Below the pieces are notes generated by a model that saw nothing but the letters and a program-made list of their open reading frames with translations, was not told where the DNA came from and did not search any database. A program made the translations under genes and the position numbers. Below, one piece after another: positions 17,383 to 26,290 of a stretch of DNA of 37,150 bases (positions within the stretch are counted from its first letter, which is position 1; each line of letters opens with the position of its first letter). The stretch is taken from NCBI GenBank assembly GCA_029259695.1, contig JAJDEQ010000179.1, positions 1 through 37,150 of the forward strand, in the 5' to 3' direction. Source of the stretch: Planctomycetota bacterium. GTDB taxonomy: Bacteria; Planctomycetota; B15-G4.

Positions 17383-19062
17383 ATGCTCAGCCTCCCCCTC
17401 TGCCGACTTCGCATGCTCGCGACCGCGGCGACGATCGTCCTCGCCCTCACCGCACTCGACACCGGCGCATTCGCCCAGGGCTACATCTACGCGCTCAACT
17501 CCGAGGGGCGCGTCGCGGTCAACGGCGCCCAGATCGCGAACCTCAAGGGTGGCCTGCGCGTCAACGACGATGACCTGGACGGCTTCAGCGACCTCGACGA
17601 GGCCTGGTGGGGCATCGCCATCGACGGCCCGGACTGGTGGGTGCTGCGCTTCGACGGGAACCTCAACCGGGACGGCGTGGCCCAGGACCCGCTCGGCTTC
17701 GACAACGTATTCGAAGAGGTCTGGATCGACCTGCTGTTCTTCGAGGGCGACCGTTGGGCCCTGCGCAGCGACGGGCGCATCAACATCAACGGCGAGGCCA
17801 TCACGAACCTCAACGACGGGGACTTCTTCTTCAAGCGCTTCGTCAGCGACGACACGGACGTGTGGTCGCTGCGCAGCGACGGGCGCATGTTCCGCAACCT
17901 GATCGAGCCGGCCGACTTCGAGTTCAATGCGCCCGACGGGGTGGGCGACGACGACGACGGCGAGTCGCTCGACACGCGCTGGGTCAGCGTGGCCGTCGAC
18001 CCGCTCGACGGCGAGATCTACGGCCTGCGCCGCGACGGCCGGTTGGGCGCCGCCGACCCGGACCTGTTCGGCGGTGCCGACGGCGACACCGTGCCCAACG
18101 CACCCAACGTCGCCACGCTGCCGTTTCCCGACGAACCACAGGACGTGGAGCTGGGTGAGCTGTATCAGGACATCGAGTTCCTGCCCGACGGTTCCTGGCT
18201 GGTGCTGCGCGTCGACGGTCGCATCTACGCCGAGGCCGACCCGTTCAACCCGCTCGTGAACCTGCCCGGCGACCCCGACGACCTCACCGACAGCTCGATC
18301 TACGTCGACCTGCTCACCCTCCCCGATGGCCAGTTCTTCACCCTGCGCCAGGACGGTCGCATCTACCAGGGCACGAACGGCGAGGCGATCCTCGACCTGG
18401 CCAAGGACAGCTACCGCGAGCTTGCCTTCGGCACCGAGTTCCCCGACCTGGGCAACATCAAGACCCAGAAGCCGGTGATCACGCGCTACACGACCAAGGC
18501 CGTGACCGGCCAGCCGGTGGTCGTGCCCGTGCCGGTGACCGATGTCGACACGCCACCCGAGGACGTCACGCTCACGCTGGACCTGAAGACGCTCCCGGCC
18601 GGCGCGGTCTGGGACGCGAAGGCGCGCACGGTCACCTGGGACGACCCCGGGCCCAAGGGCAGCTACAAGCTGAAGTTCACCGCCGACGATGGCGTGAACA
18701 AGGCCGTGAACAAGACCGTCTCGATCAAGGTCAAGGACCCGGACGACAACCCGGACAAGAACAAGAAGCCCCAGCCCACGAAGATCAAGAACGCCACGGC
18801 GCTGGACGGCGTGCCGATCTCACTGCCGATCATCGTGACCGACGTGGACGGTGACGACCTCACGATCACGGTCGACGACACGGAGTACCCCTACACCGCG
18901 GGCGCCGTCTTCGACACCAAGACCAACGTCTTCTCCTGGAACGCGCCGACCCTCGAGGACGTGGGCAAGCTGAAGCTCCAGTTCGAGGTGACCGACGGCA
19001 CCGTGATCAAGAAGTTCAAGGTGCAGCTCAAGACCGAGGCCACGCTGCTCACGTTCCCTTGA
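17383..19062 (+). CDS. Secreted seven-repeat propeller-like protein with two Ig/cadherin-like domains
   Basis: 559 residues. A signal peptide ends near FAQ (residue 32). Seven copies of a hydrophobic-L-R-x-DGR motif follow: YALNSEGRV (36), WVLRFDGNL (87), WALRSDGRI (125), WSLRSDGRM (161), YGLRRDGRL (213), LVLRVDGRI (273) and FTLRQDGRI (319). They are spaced 37-60 residues apart, consistent with a seven-bladed beta-propeller. Residues about 362-452 and 463-550 are two related Ig-like modules, each with a VTDVD segment, a W-x-x-P/W-D-D-P turn and F-x-x-x-DG near the end, as in putative-Ig/cadherin-like domains. Asp-rich loops could bind calcium. Probably an extracellular or cell-surface adhesion or structural protein; no enzyme motif seen. 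Confidence 0.72.
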   Translation: MLSLPLCRLRMLATAATIVLALTALDTGAFAQGYIYALNSEGRVAVNGAQIANLKGGLRVNDDDLDGFSDLDEAWWGIAIDGPDWWVLRFDGNLNRDGVAQDPLGFDNVFEEVWIDLLFFEGDRWALRSDGRININGEAITNLNDGDFFFKRFVSDDTDVWSLRSDGRMFRNLIEPADFEFNAPDGVGDDDDGESLDTRWVSVAVDPLDGEIYGLRRDGRLGAADPDLFGGADGDTVPNAPNVATLPFPDEPQDVELGELYQDIEFLPDGSWLVLRVDGRIYAEADPFNPLVNLPGDPDDLTDSSIYVDLLTLPDGQFFTLRQDGRIYQGTNGEAILDLAKDSYRELAFGTEFPDLGNIKTQKPVITRYTTKAVTGQPVVVPVPVTDVDTPPEDVTLTLDLKTLPAGAVWDAKARTVTWDDPGPKGSYKLKFTADDGVNKAVNKTVSIKVKDPDDNPDKNKKPQPTKIKNATALDGVPISLPIIVTDVDGDDLTITVDDTEYPYTAGAVFDTKTNVFSWNAPTLEDVGKLKLQFEVTDGTVIKKFKVQLKTEATLLTFP

Positions 19063-19128
19063 CCCACGAGTTCACGACGGCGCAGCCCGGCCCGGGCACC
19101 GTCCGGGCCTGAACCGCGCGCACCCCGG

Positions 19129-20082
19129 TCACTCCCGCCGGCGCAGGGACAGCATGTCGAAGTCCTCGTCCCGCGGCATGAGCGCCTGCGCCGACCCCAC
19201 GATGAGCGGGTCGGGAGCCGTGGCGACCTCCGGGTCCTTCTCGGCGTAGGGCAGACCGTGGAGCACGTGGCGGATGGCGTTCAGCCGCGCCCGCTTCTTG
19301 CAGTCGGAGCGGATCACCGTCCACGGCGCCCAGGTCGTGTGGCTGACATAGAACATGCGGTCCCGGGCGACGGTGTACTCGTCCCACTTCTTGGCCGAGA
19401 TGCGATCGGTGGGGCTCAGCTTCCAACGCTTGAGGGGGTCGGACTCGCGCGCATCCAGTCGGCGGGTCTGCTCCTCGCGACTCACGGCGAACCAGAGCTT
19501 GATGATGCGGATTCCCGCGTCGGTGAGGCCGCGCTCCATGTTGGGCACCTGGTTCATGAACTGCCGGTACTCGCCTGCCGTGCAGAAGCCCAGCACCGGT
19601 TCGACGCCCGCGCGGTTGTACCAGGAGCGATCGAAGAAGCAGATGTCGCCGCGTGACGGCAGGTGCGCGATGTAGCGCTGGAAGTACCACTGCCCCTTCT
19701 CGTAATCGGTCGGCTTGGCGAGCGCCACGTGTGGAGCGTGGCGCGGATTGAGGTGCTGGCGGAAGCGTTGGATCGTCCCGCCCTTCCCGGCCGCGTCGCG
19801 CCCCTCGAAGATGATCAGCAGCCGCTCGCCCTGTTCCTGCACCCACACCTGGAGCTTGCGCAGCTCGATCTGCAGGGCCAGCAGGGCCTTCTCGTACTGC
19901 TTGCGCTCGAGCTTCTCGTCGTAGGGGAAGGGCGTGTCTTCGAAGTGGCCCTCCTGCCCGTCCTCACCCGCGACCGACGACGCACCGCTGCCAGGGCCAG
20001 CGCCGTGCTTGCCCTTGTTGTCGTGGTTCTCGTGCTTGCCCTTGCCCTTGCCCTTGCCCTTGTCCTTGTGCTTCTTGCTCAT
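19129..20082 (-). CDS. ppk2: Polyphosphate kinase 2 (PPK2 family)
   Basis: 317-residue cytoplasmic kinase transferring phosphate between polyphosphate and nucleotides. Walker A FEGRDAAGKGGT (residues 92-103), Walker B/lid FFDRSWYNRAGVEPV (149 on), EEQTRR and WKLSPTD are all present, as in single-domain PPK2. The first 50 residues are an unusual Lys/Gly/His-rich tract (KGKGKGKGK, KHENHDNKGKHG) that is likely disordered and could bind polyphosphate. AGGA lies nine bases before the ATG. It is divergent from the SixA-like phosphatase gene. Direction (NDP/NMP phosphorylation or polyphosphate synthesis) cannot be read from sequence alone. Confidence 0.93.
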   Translation of the reverse strand: MSKKHKDKGKGKGKGKHENHDNKGKHGAGPGSGASSVAGEDGQEGHFEDTPFPYDEKLERKQYEKALLALQIELRKLQVWVQEQGERLLIIFEGRDAAGKGGTIQRFRQHLNPRHAPHVALAKPTDYEKGQWYFQRYIAHLPSRGDICFFDRSWYNRAGVEPVLGFCTAGEYRQFMNQVPNMERGLTDAGIRIIKLWFAVSREEQTRRLDARESDPLKRWKLSPTDRISAKKWDEYTVARDRMFYVSHTTWAPWTVIRSDCKKRARLNAIRHVLHGLPYAEKDPEVATAPDPLIVGSAQALMPRDEDFDMLSLRRRE

Positions 20083-20398
20083 GGCCAGTCATCCTGAAGG
20101 AGAAGGGTTCGATGCCTCGGAGCAGGCAGGCGCGCCGAGTCCGGACGACGCGCTCGCGGTCCTTGCGCCGTGCTCATCGTCCACGGGCGCAGCCGAGACT
20201 GTCAAGCAGGACGCTCGTCAGCCGTTGTGCGTCCCTGCACACGCCGGGACACGCGGGCGCTCAGCGAGCCGCCGGCGAACCACGAGTCGCTGGTGGTCGC
20301 AGGGGCGACGGTCTACCCTTGCGCGCAGTCGACGAGCGGCCCGACAGGTGCAGGCGACAGGGCGTCGTCGCTTCCGCGCGCGGGCATCGGGGTTCAGC
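20083..20398. other. Intergenic region between divergent ppk2 and SixA-like genes
   Basis: 316 bp without a convincing gene. It must hold promoters for both directions. Beyond the ppk2 ribosome site next to 20083 I see no clear -35/-10 pair or operator palindrome. Confidence 0.6.
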
Positions 20399-20914
20399 AT
20401 GAAGCGTCTCTTCTTCCTACGGCACGGCAAGTCGGACTGGAACAGCGCCGACCCCACCGACGATCACGGACGCACGGTGGCGCCGCGCGGACGCAAGGCG
20501 GCGCAGACCATGGGGCGCTTCCTGACTGCCGTCGACGCCGTGCCCGACAAGGTGCTGACCTCGTCGGCAGTGCGTGCCCGGACCACCACCGAACTCGCCG
20601 CCGAAGCCGGCGGCTGGAGCTGTCCGATCGAGGTCTGCGACGACCTCTACGAACCGACACCCCGCGCCGTCCTGACCCGCATCCATCAACAGCCCGACGA
20701 GTTGGAGTCGCTGCTGATCGTGGGTCACGAGCCGTGCTGGTCTGCGGCAACCGGCGGACTGGTGGGCGACGCCGACATCCGCTTCCCCACCGCCGCCGTG
20801 GCCTGCATCGATGCCAACGTGGAGCGCTGGCGCGACGTGGGCTGGGGCTGCGGCATGCTGCTGTGGCACGTGCCACCCAAGCTGATCGGCGCCCTGCTCC
20901 CGCGCGAGTCCTGA
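20399..20914 (+). CDS. SixA-like histidine phosphatase
   Basis: 171-residue histidine-phosphatase-superfamily protein. The N-terminus has the catalytic LRHGKSDW (R8, H9), with AVRARTT and the second catalytic histidine in LLIVGHEP (H110). The size and short form match SixA, which removes phosphate from phosphohistidine proteins such as HPt domains. A role on small phosphate compounds is also possible. ATG at 20399 starts right at the conserved beta strand. Its divergence from ppk2 is suggestive of phosphate metabolism but not evidence of a link. Confidence 0.85.
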   Translation: MKRLFFLRHGKSDWNSADPTDDHGRTVAPRGRKAAQTMGRFLTAVDAVPDKVLTSSAVRARTTTELAAEAGGWSCPIEVCDDLYEPTPRAVLTRIHQQPDELESLLIVGHEPCWSAATGGLVGDADIRFPTAAVACIDANVERWRDVGWGCGMLLWHVPPKLIGALLPRES

Positions 20915-21020
20915 CCCGACCGCGACCGACTCCTCCGCCGTCAGCGCGGACCGCCAGCGGACTTCGCTGCCGTGCCCACTCGCGCGACGACAACGACCCG
21001 ACCGCGTCACCGCGTTGCTG

Positions 21021-21704
21021 TCACGGTGCGGCGAGAACGCGCTCCTGACCCAGGCGATCGAGCGCGGCGAGCAGCAGGCGTCGGTGCACTTCCGAGTCCG
21101 ACACGGACATCTCCATCGAACCCAGCATGATCCAGCCGTACCACACCTGGATGCTCGTCGTGTTCGTGTCGTGCCAGACGAGGTCGCCCTCCCGGTAGGC
21201 GAACACCGAGACGGTGTAGGAGTCGCTGGTGTACGAAGGGATCACGAACAGGGTCAGGAGCGTCACCACGTGCGGGAACCGCACCAGGCTGCGCTTCGCA
21301 GGCGACTCCGTGAACACCACGTCGAGGTGCAGCCCTTCGCCCGGAAGGCGATCCACGAGCCGCGCCGAGAGACCGACGCCGGCCAGGGCATCCAGCACTT
21401 CATTCGCGTAACCGGCGGCGTACATCGGCGGACCCGCCTGTCGAATCCAGTCCGACCAGTCCACGCCGGAGCCCGGAGGCGGCGACCGCCTGTCCATCTC
21501 GAGGAAGTCGGGAGGGACCGCCACCGGCCGGGGCCAGTGCGTCCGGTCGACCGTCGGCACCACGCGCACGGTGACCGTCTCGTCCACATCCACGAAGGCG
21601 CCCTGCAGCAGGATGGCGAAGCGCTGAGGAACGTCATCGCTGAGGCGGTAGCCGACGCACCCGCCGGCCATGAGCAGCAGCGCAATGAGCACGACACGCC
21701 TCAC
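21021..21704 (-). CDS. Lipoprotein of unknown function
   Basis: 227 residues. The signal sequence MRRVVLIALLLMAGGC ends in a lipobox (cysteine 16), so it should be lipid-anchored. The body has a hydrophobic patch (VTLLTLFVIPSYTSDSY) and FAYREGDLVWHDTNTTSIQVW, reminiscent of small envelope lipoproteins with a beta-strand tail. No family recognised with confidence. Its ATG overlaps the stop of the 76-residue upstream gene (ATGA), so the two are co-expressed. Confidence 0.7.
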   Translation of the reverse strand: MRRVVLIALLLMAGGCVGYRLSDDVPQRFAILLQGAFVDVDETVTVRVVPTVDRTHWPRPVAVPPDFLEMDRRSPPPGSGVDWSDWIRQAGPPMYAAGYANEVLDALAGVGLSARLVDRLPGEGLHLDVVFTESPAKRSLVRFPHVVTLLTLFVIPSYTSDSYTVSVFAYREGDLVWHDTNTTSIQVWYGWIMLGSMEMSVSDSEVHRRLLLAALDRLGQERVLAAP

Positions 21705-21931
21705 AACGCCCCCTCGTCAGTTCCCCGCGCCTCACGCACATCCACCTCGGCCGATGCCGGCAGTTCGATCAGCCGGAGCGGCTCCACGTCGACGCCGCCG
21801 CGCACCAGCCCCTCCGTTGCGACCAGCGACGCCCACGACGTGAGCGCCAGCAACATCGACAGCACAGAGAGCGGCCACGGGAAACCGCGGCGGCCACCAG
21901 CGCGCAACGCGAATCGAAACGGGGCGAGCAT
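21701..21931 (-). CDS. Small membrane protein coupled to the lipoprotein
   Basis: 76 residues with one hydrophobic segment (PLSVLSMLLALTSWASLVA, residues about 20-38) after a basic N-terminus, and an acidic C-terminal tail. The 4-bp ATGA overlap with the lipoprotein gene supports it being real. Longer in-frame starts exist but add Arg-rich sequence, so ATG at 21931 was chosen. No strong ribosome site. Function unknown. Confidence 0.55.
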   Translation of the reverse strand: MLAPFRFALRAGGRRGFPWPLSVLSMLLALTSWASLVATEGLVRGGVDVEPLRLIELPASAEVDVREARGTDEGAL

Positions 21932-22121
21932 GAAGCGGCCATCATATGGCGCGCACTCAGCGACGTCCCGATGCTCCCTTCCCGGCCATCGACGTGCCAC
22001 CGGCGCGCGGATCTCGCAGCTCGACCGAACTCGCACCTCAACCGATCGCACCGACCTGGCACTGCCCGTGCGCCAACAACACCATGGCCGTGCTGACCAA
22101 CACCGTCCGTTTGCGTCGAGG

Positions 22122-22198
22122 TGGTAGCGGAGGAGGGATTCGAACCCCCGACACGCGGATTATGATTCCGCTGCTCTAACCAACTGAGCTACTCCGCC
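22122..22198 (-). tRNA. tRNA-Met (CAT anticodon)
   Basis: 77 nt including an encoded CCA. The acceptor stem GGCGGAG pairs with CTCCGCT (first pair G-U). D arm GCTC...GAGC, anticodon stem GCGGA/TCCGC with loop ATCATAA (anticodon CAT), and T arm GGGGG/CCCTC with loop TTCGAAT. Elongator methionine type by overall sequence. A lysidine-modified tRNA-Ile(CAT) cannot be fully excluded but looks less likely. Confidence 0.93.
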
Positions 22199-23093
22199 AG
22201 GTCCGCGCCGTGCGGCGATCGGGTCTCCCTCGCGAGGGAGTCCTCTTCGCCAGTCGTGCCTCGGCTGCGAGGATCGGGAGGTTATCGGCCGACGGGTTGG
22301 TCATCAAGACAGGCGACAGCGACCCGATCGGACGGCTGTCGAGCCAGCAGCCCGCCAGGATCGTCGTGGAGCCGGGCTGCCGACCACGCCCGGAAGTCTC
22401 GCCACGGGACCGGTGCTCCCCGCGGCCCAGGGCACCACCGCGGTCGCCGCGCGCCGACCTCCCCGGGGCCAAGGCCCCGACTCGCGCCCCTCGCGCCCCG
22501 CCCCCCCGAGCCGGGTCCATCAGGGGACGCTCGCTCAGCCCCTTGCAGCCCCCATCGCGATCGAGGCCTGGGACGCCCTCGGAGCGACCTGGCACGGCAC
22601 CCAAACGCCGGAACGGCCGCCCTCCCTGCATACCGGATGCATACCCACAATACGCACAAGGCAGTTAGTGACAGCCGCAAGCCAATACGGGTAAACGCCT
22701 TATGGACAACACGATGGATCTTCCGCGATGTCCGAATGGGCGAATTTTTCTAGATTTCGCTGTTCAGTGTTGCCTTCTTGGTGCATCTATATGGGCGTCC
22801 GAGCGATACGGGACAGCGCGAGTCGGTTTGCACTGCCCGGTAAAGCGGCTCAAGCGCGTTCCGACCCACGATCGCCCGGTCACTTTCATCATTCAGCCAA
22901 GGTTGCGCGGAACACCGCGCGTAAAACCCTCCTCCCCCTTTCCCGAAAAGTCCTTGGCTGGATGGTTTTACCGCTCCCCCGCCGCATCTGCGGCCCGCGG
23001 TCGAGCGACCACGAGGCCCCCAGAGCCGCCCAGCGACCTCCCGGCCCAGATCCCATCCCGGCCCAGATCCCGGCCCCCAGGGCTGAGCGCACC
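22199..23093. other. 895-bp gene-free stretch with lower-GC core
   Basis: No convincing protein gene on either strand. 22620-22980 drops to about 56% GC (about 45% at 22741-22800) against about 70% around it, and contains ATTTTTCTAG and AAAACC tracts. The ends are GC-rich: C-runs near 22500 and two copies of CCCGGCCCAGATCCC near 23050. The core does not show RNase P, tmRNA or SRP RNA signatures. It could be an unrecognised RNA, the remnant of a transferred gene, or regulatory DNA. Confidence 0.6.
22225..22240. promoter_or_regulatory. 16-bp perfect palindrome upstream of tRNA-Met
   Basis: CTCCCTCGCGAGGGAG is a perfect inverted repeat, 26 bp before the 5' end of the minus-strand tRNA. It could be an operator, or in RNA a tight hairpin; no partner gene suggests which. 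Confidence 0.4.
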
Positions 23094-23603
23094 TCAGGAC
23101 GGGTCGGCGGCGAGTCCCCGAGCAACCTGCTGACAGCGATGCTGCGTCGCGAGCGCGACAGCGAGCGCATCGGTTGCGTCGAGCTGACGCGGCATCTCAC
23201 GAGCCGACGGCCCCAGCAGCACCCCCACCATGTGCTCGACCTGTTCCTTGGTGGCCCCGCCACGGCCGGTCACGGCCTTCTTCACTTCCGCGGGGGACAG
23301 CTCGATCAGACGCGCGCTGCACCCGCCGACCTCGGCCATGAGCGCTCCGCGTGCCTGCCCCAGGATCACCAGCGAGCGCGTGTTCACCCCGTGAAAGACG
23401 CTCTCCATGCCCACCCAGTCGGGCGCATGGTGATCGAGGACCTCGCGCAGCTCGGACTGCAGGCAGGCGAGCCTGTGCTCGAGTCGATCCTTGACGGAGG
23501 GCCGCAGCACGCCCGCCGCGAGCAGCGTGAGCTGGCTGCCCTCAGCGCGAACCACACCCCATCCGGTCCTGCGCGATCCCGGATCGATCCCGAGCACGAT
23601 CAT
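23094..23603 (-). CDS. ruvC: Holliday junction endodeoxyribonuclease RuvC
   Basis: 169-residue resolvase cutting Holliday junctions with RuvAB during recombinational repair. Catalytic acidic residues are in place: D7 (GIDPGS), E67 (VGMESVFHG) and D142/D145 (LDATDALAVA), with the conserved KKAVTGRGGATKEQV segment between. Length normal. It stands alone here; ruvA and ruvB are not in the window. It diverges from ispD with about 100 bp between them. Confidence 0.96.
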   Translation of the reverse strand: MIVLGIDPGSRRTGWGVVRAEGSQLTLLAAGVLRPSVKDRLEHRLACLQSELREVLDHHAPDWVGMESVFHGVNTRSLVILGQARGALMAEVGGCSARLIELSPAEVKKAVTGRGGATKEQVEHMVGVLLGPSAREMPRQLDATDALAVALATQHRCQQVARGLAADPS

Positions 23604-23701
23604 GCGACCATGGTAGTGACCCGACGGACCGGTTTCGCGTCATGGATCGCGACCAGCCCAAAGGACATGCCTCGAGCCCACTAGAGAAAGGAAGCAGCCC
23701 C

Positions 23702-24433
23702 GTGACGACTGACGGCGCAGCGCTCATCGTCGTGGCCGCCGGCACCGGCACCCGGCTCGGCCGGGAGGAGCACAAGGCGCTCGTCCCCGTCGGCGGCATC
23801 CCCTTGGTGGAGCGGACGCTGCGCCACCTGCTCACCTGCGAACAACTCGACCCGGTGATCCTCGTAGGACATGCCGACGACCAGGACCGTCTCGCACAGC
23901 TCATGAAATCCATGCCGCGTCCGGTGACCGTCGTGGCCGGCGGCGCCCGGCGACAGGACTCGGTGCAGGCCGGCCTGGCCGCCATCCCGGAGGGGCTGGA
24001 GATCGTCCTGGTCCACGACGCCGCCCGGCCGTTCGTGCCGCTCCCCGCCATGGGCACGCTCATCGCGCGAGCCCGCGAGCACGGTTGCGCCCTGCTGGCC
24101 GCCCCGGTGGCCGACACGATCAAGGCCGCCCGGCCGGACGCACCCGCGCTGGCCGGACGTACCGTCCCCCGCGACGGCCTGTGGGCCGCCCAGACCCCTC
24201 AGGCCTTCCGGCGAGCCGCGCTGCAGGAACGCCTCGACGCAGCCGCGCGTGACGGGCGCTCCGTGACCGATGAGGCCCAGCTTTTTGAGGCGGGTGGACT
24301 CGCGGTGGCCTTCGTGAAAGGATCCCCGCTGAACTTCAAGATCACGACTCCAGACGACCTGCGGCTCGCCGAGGCCATCCTCGCCGGAAACGTCGTTCCA
24401 GCCCGCAGCGAAAGGACCGAGCCATGTCACTGA
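23702..24433 (+). CDS. ispD: 2-C-methyl-D-erythritol 4-phosphate cytidylyltransferase (IspD)
   Basis: 243 residues; transfers CMP to methylerythritol phosphate in the MEP isoprenoid pathway. The CTP-binding loop VVAAGTGTRLG with downstream lysine (HKAL, K25), the VAGGARRQDSV segment, VHDAARPFV, APVADTIK and WAAQTPQAFR all match IspD, as does the final FKITTPDDL. GTG at 23702 with AAGGAAG about nine bases upstream is preferred to an ATG at 23642, which would add 20 atypical residues. The end overlaps ispF by 10 bp, a common arrangement giving coupled translation. Confidence 0.95.
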   Translation: MTTDGAALIVVAAGTGTRLGREEHKALVPVGGIPLVERTLRHLLTCEQLDPVILVGHADDQDRLAQLMKSMPRPVTVVAGGARRQDSVQAGLAAIPEGLEIVLVHDAARPFVPLPAMGTLIARAREHGCALLAAPVADTIKAARPDAPALAGRTVPRDGLWAAQTPQAFRRAALQERLDAAARDGRSVTDEAQLFEAGGLAVAFVKGSPLNFKITTPDDLRLAEAILAGNVVPARSERTEPCH

Positions 24434-24921
24434 CCGAACACGTCGCCGTAGGACTGAGCGTGGACGCCCACAAGTTCAAGGAGGGCGGCCCCCTGGTCCT
24501 GGGGGGCATCACGATCGACTTCGACAAGAGCATGGAAGGCCACTCGGATGGCGACGTGCTCATGCACGCCGTCATGGACGCGGTGCTGAGCGCCGCCGAC
24601 CTGCCCGACCTCGGTGAGCTCTTCCCGGGCATCGACGAAAACCTGGACCGCTCCAGCGTCGACATGGCCAAGGAAGTCGCCCGTCACCTGAGTGTCCAGG
24701 GCACCCGGATCCTGAGCCTGGACTCGGTCGTCATCGCCCAGGCACCCAAGATCTCTCCGCTGAGGGACAAGCTGCGGCAGTCGATCGCCGACTGCTTCGA
24801 CATCCCCAAGGACAGGGTGAACGTGAAGGGCAAGACGTTCGACCACATGGGCCCCATCGGCAACCTCGAGGGCATCGAGGCCCGCGCCGTCGCCCTGGTG
24901 GAGCGTGGCGCGACAAGCTGA
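24424..24921 (+). CDS. ispF: 2-C-methyl-D-erythritol 2,4-cyclodiphosphate synthase (IspF)
   Basis: 165 residues, trimeric enzyme of the MEP pathway acting two steps after IspD. The metal-binding D-x-H (GLSVDAHKF), LVLGGI, the HSDGDVLMHAVMDA block, IAQAPK and the C-terminal NVKGKT...EGIEARAVAL are conserved. The ATG lies inside the end of ispD, with AAAGGA just upstream. It is convergent with the glycosyltransferase gene ending at 24952, with only 30 bp between. Confidence 0.96.
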   Translation: MSLTEHVAVGLSVDAHKFKEGGPLVLGGITIDFDKSMEGHSDGDVLMHAVMDAVLSAADLPDLGELFPGIDENLDRSSVDMAKEVARHLSVQGTRILSLDSVVIAQAPKISPLRDKLRQSIADCFDIPKDRVNVKGKTFDHMGPIGNLEGIEARAVALVERGATS

Positions 24922-24951
24922 CGCGCCGAGCATCGACTCGACGCGGACCCG

Positions 24952-26172
24952 TCAGAGCGCAGGCGCGCCCGCCAGCACCCGGTCGTAGAACGCGGCAACG
25001 GTCCGTGCCTGGGTCGGCAGATCGAACCGACGCCTCGCGGACTCCAGGGCCCCGGCTGCCATGCGCTGACGGAGCTCGGTGTCACCCACGAGTTGCTCGA
25101 GCCCGTGCTCGAGTCCGTCGGCGCTCTCCTCGACGACCACACCGGAGCGCCCGTCCTCGATGATGTCGGGCAACGGCGCTCGCGTCGTCACGATCCCCGG
25201 CAAGCCGACTCCCATCTGCTCACGCAACGCGCGACACGTCCCGTCGGTCCCCGGTACCAGGAAGAGCGTGACATCCAGTGCCGACAGCGCCGCCGGGTAG
25301 TCCTCACCGTGCAGGTAACCGGTGGTCAGGACACTGCTCGCGAGCCCCATCTGCTCCACCGGGTCGAGCAGCAGCTCCTTGATCTTGGTTCCCCGCCCGA
25401 TCACCACGAGCTTGAGCTGAGGATGGCGCGCCACCACGCGCTCGTGAGCTTCGAGCAGGATCTCGAAGCGCCGATGGGACTGCACCCGCGCCACGATCCC
25501 CACCGCCACGTCGCCCGGGGCAAGTCCGAGCCGGGCGCGCGCCGCCTCCCGATCGAACCGTGACGCGTCGAAGCGCTGCAGATCGATACCGCCCTCGATC
25601 AACATCGCGGGGCAGTTCCTGCCGGCGACCGAGATCGAGTCCTGCAGCCCACCGTAGAGCTCGAGCGTGCGGTCCCAGGCGCCCCGACTGGTCAGGATCA
25701 GTCCATCGAGCGCGCGCCGAGCCGTCCGGCGCGTGCGGCGCGACCCGGAGAAACCCTCGGGGTCGTAGGCCGTGCGAACCACCCGTCCGATCCCGGTACT
25801 CGCCACCGCCACGGACGCCACCCGGTGGTCGTTCTCCATGTGGGTGTGCACCACGTCGGGACGGAAATCGTGCAGCAGGGCGGCCATGCGACGGGCATCG
25901 GCCCGGTTGGCGAAGAAGCGCGCGTGCTTGGTGAGCTCGAGGCCGTCCATGCACGGGACAGCACGCCGTTCGGCGTGGGGCACGATCCGCGATTCCTCGC
26001 CATCCGGCGGTCGCCCGCTGGCGAAGAGCACCTCGTTGTCACCCAGTTGGTGCCAGGCGAGGTTCAACGCGGGCTCGGCGGGCCCGGTCCACTTCCAGTT
26101 GGAGAAGGTGTGCAGGATCTTCAAGCGGAACCGGAGCAGCCCAATTGAGTGTGAGGGTCGGGGCGAGACCAC
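24952..26172 (-). CDS. GT-B (family 4-like) glycosyltransferase
   Basis: 406-residue cytoplasmic glycosyltransferase. The N-terminal Rossmann half opens with KILHTFSNWKWTGPAEP and has DVVHTHMENDH. The C-terminal nucleotide-sugar half has VGIVARVQSHRRFEILLEAH, LVVIGRGTKI and a D-x7-E version of the usual E-x7-E motif (DGTCRALREQ). The first possible ATG is at 26172. A TTG at 26124 would begin exactly at KILHT and may be the true start. It is divergent from a second glycosyltransferase, with 118 bp between. The pair probably builds a surface glycan or lipid-linked sugar; substrates unknown. Confidence 0.82.
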   Translation of the reverse strand: MVSPRPSHSIGLLRFRLKILHTFSNWKWTGPAEPALNLAWHQLGDNEVLFASGRPPDGEESRIVPHAERRAVPCMDGLELTKHARFFANRADARRMAALLHDFRPDVVHTHMENDHRVASVAVASTGIGRVVRTAYDPEGFSGSRRTRRTARRALDGLILTSRGAWDRTLELYGGLQDSISVAGRNCPAMLIEGGIDLQRFDASRFDREAARARLGLAPGDVAVGIVARVQSHRRFEILLEAHERVVARHPQLKLVVIGRGTKIKELLLDPVEQMGLASSVLTTGYLHGEDYPAALSALDVTLFLVPGTDGTCRALREQMGVGLPGIVTTRAPLPDIIEDGRSGVVVEESADGLEHGLEQLVGDTELRQRMAAGALESARRRFDLPTQARTVAAFYDRVLAGAPAL

Positions 26173-26290
26173 GCCGGCGTCGGCAATCGGACACCCGAGG
26201 CGTCCAGGCTAGCGGGCAGAAGTCCCGTCCTCAACGCAAGCGCACGGGATGCTCGCTTGAACCCAGCCCCCAGCCACCGATCATGGCGCC

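Noticed and set aside
22620..22980. RNase P RNA, tmRNA, SRP RNA or replication origin
   Set aside because: None of the conserved core sequences of these RNAs is present on either strand, and no cluster of DnaA boxes was found.
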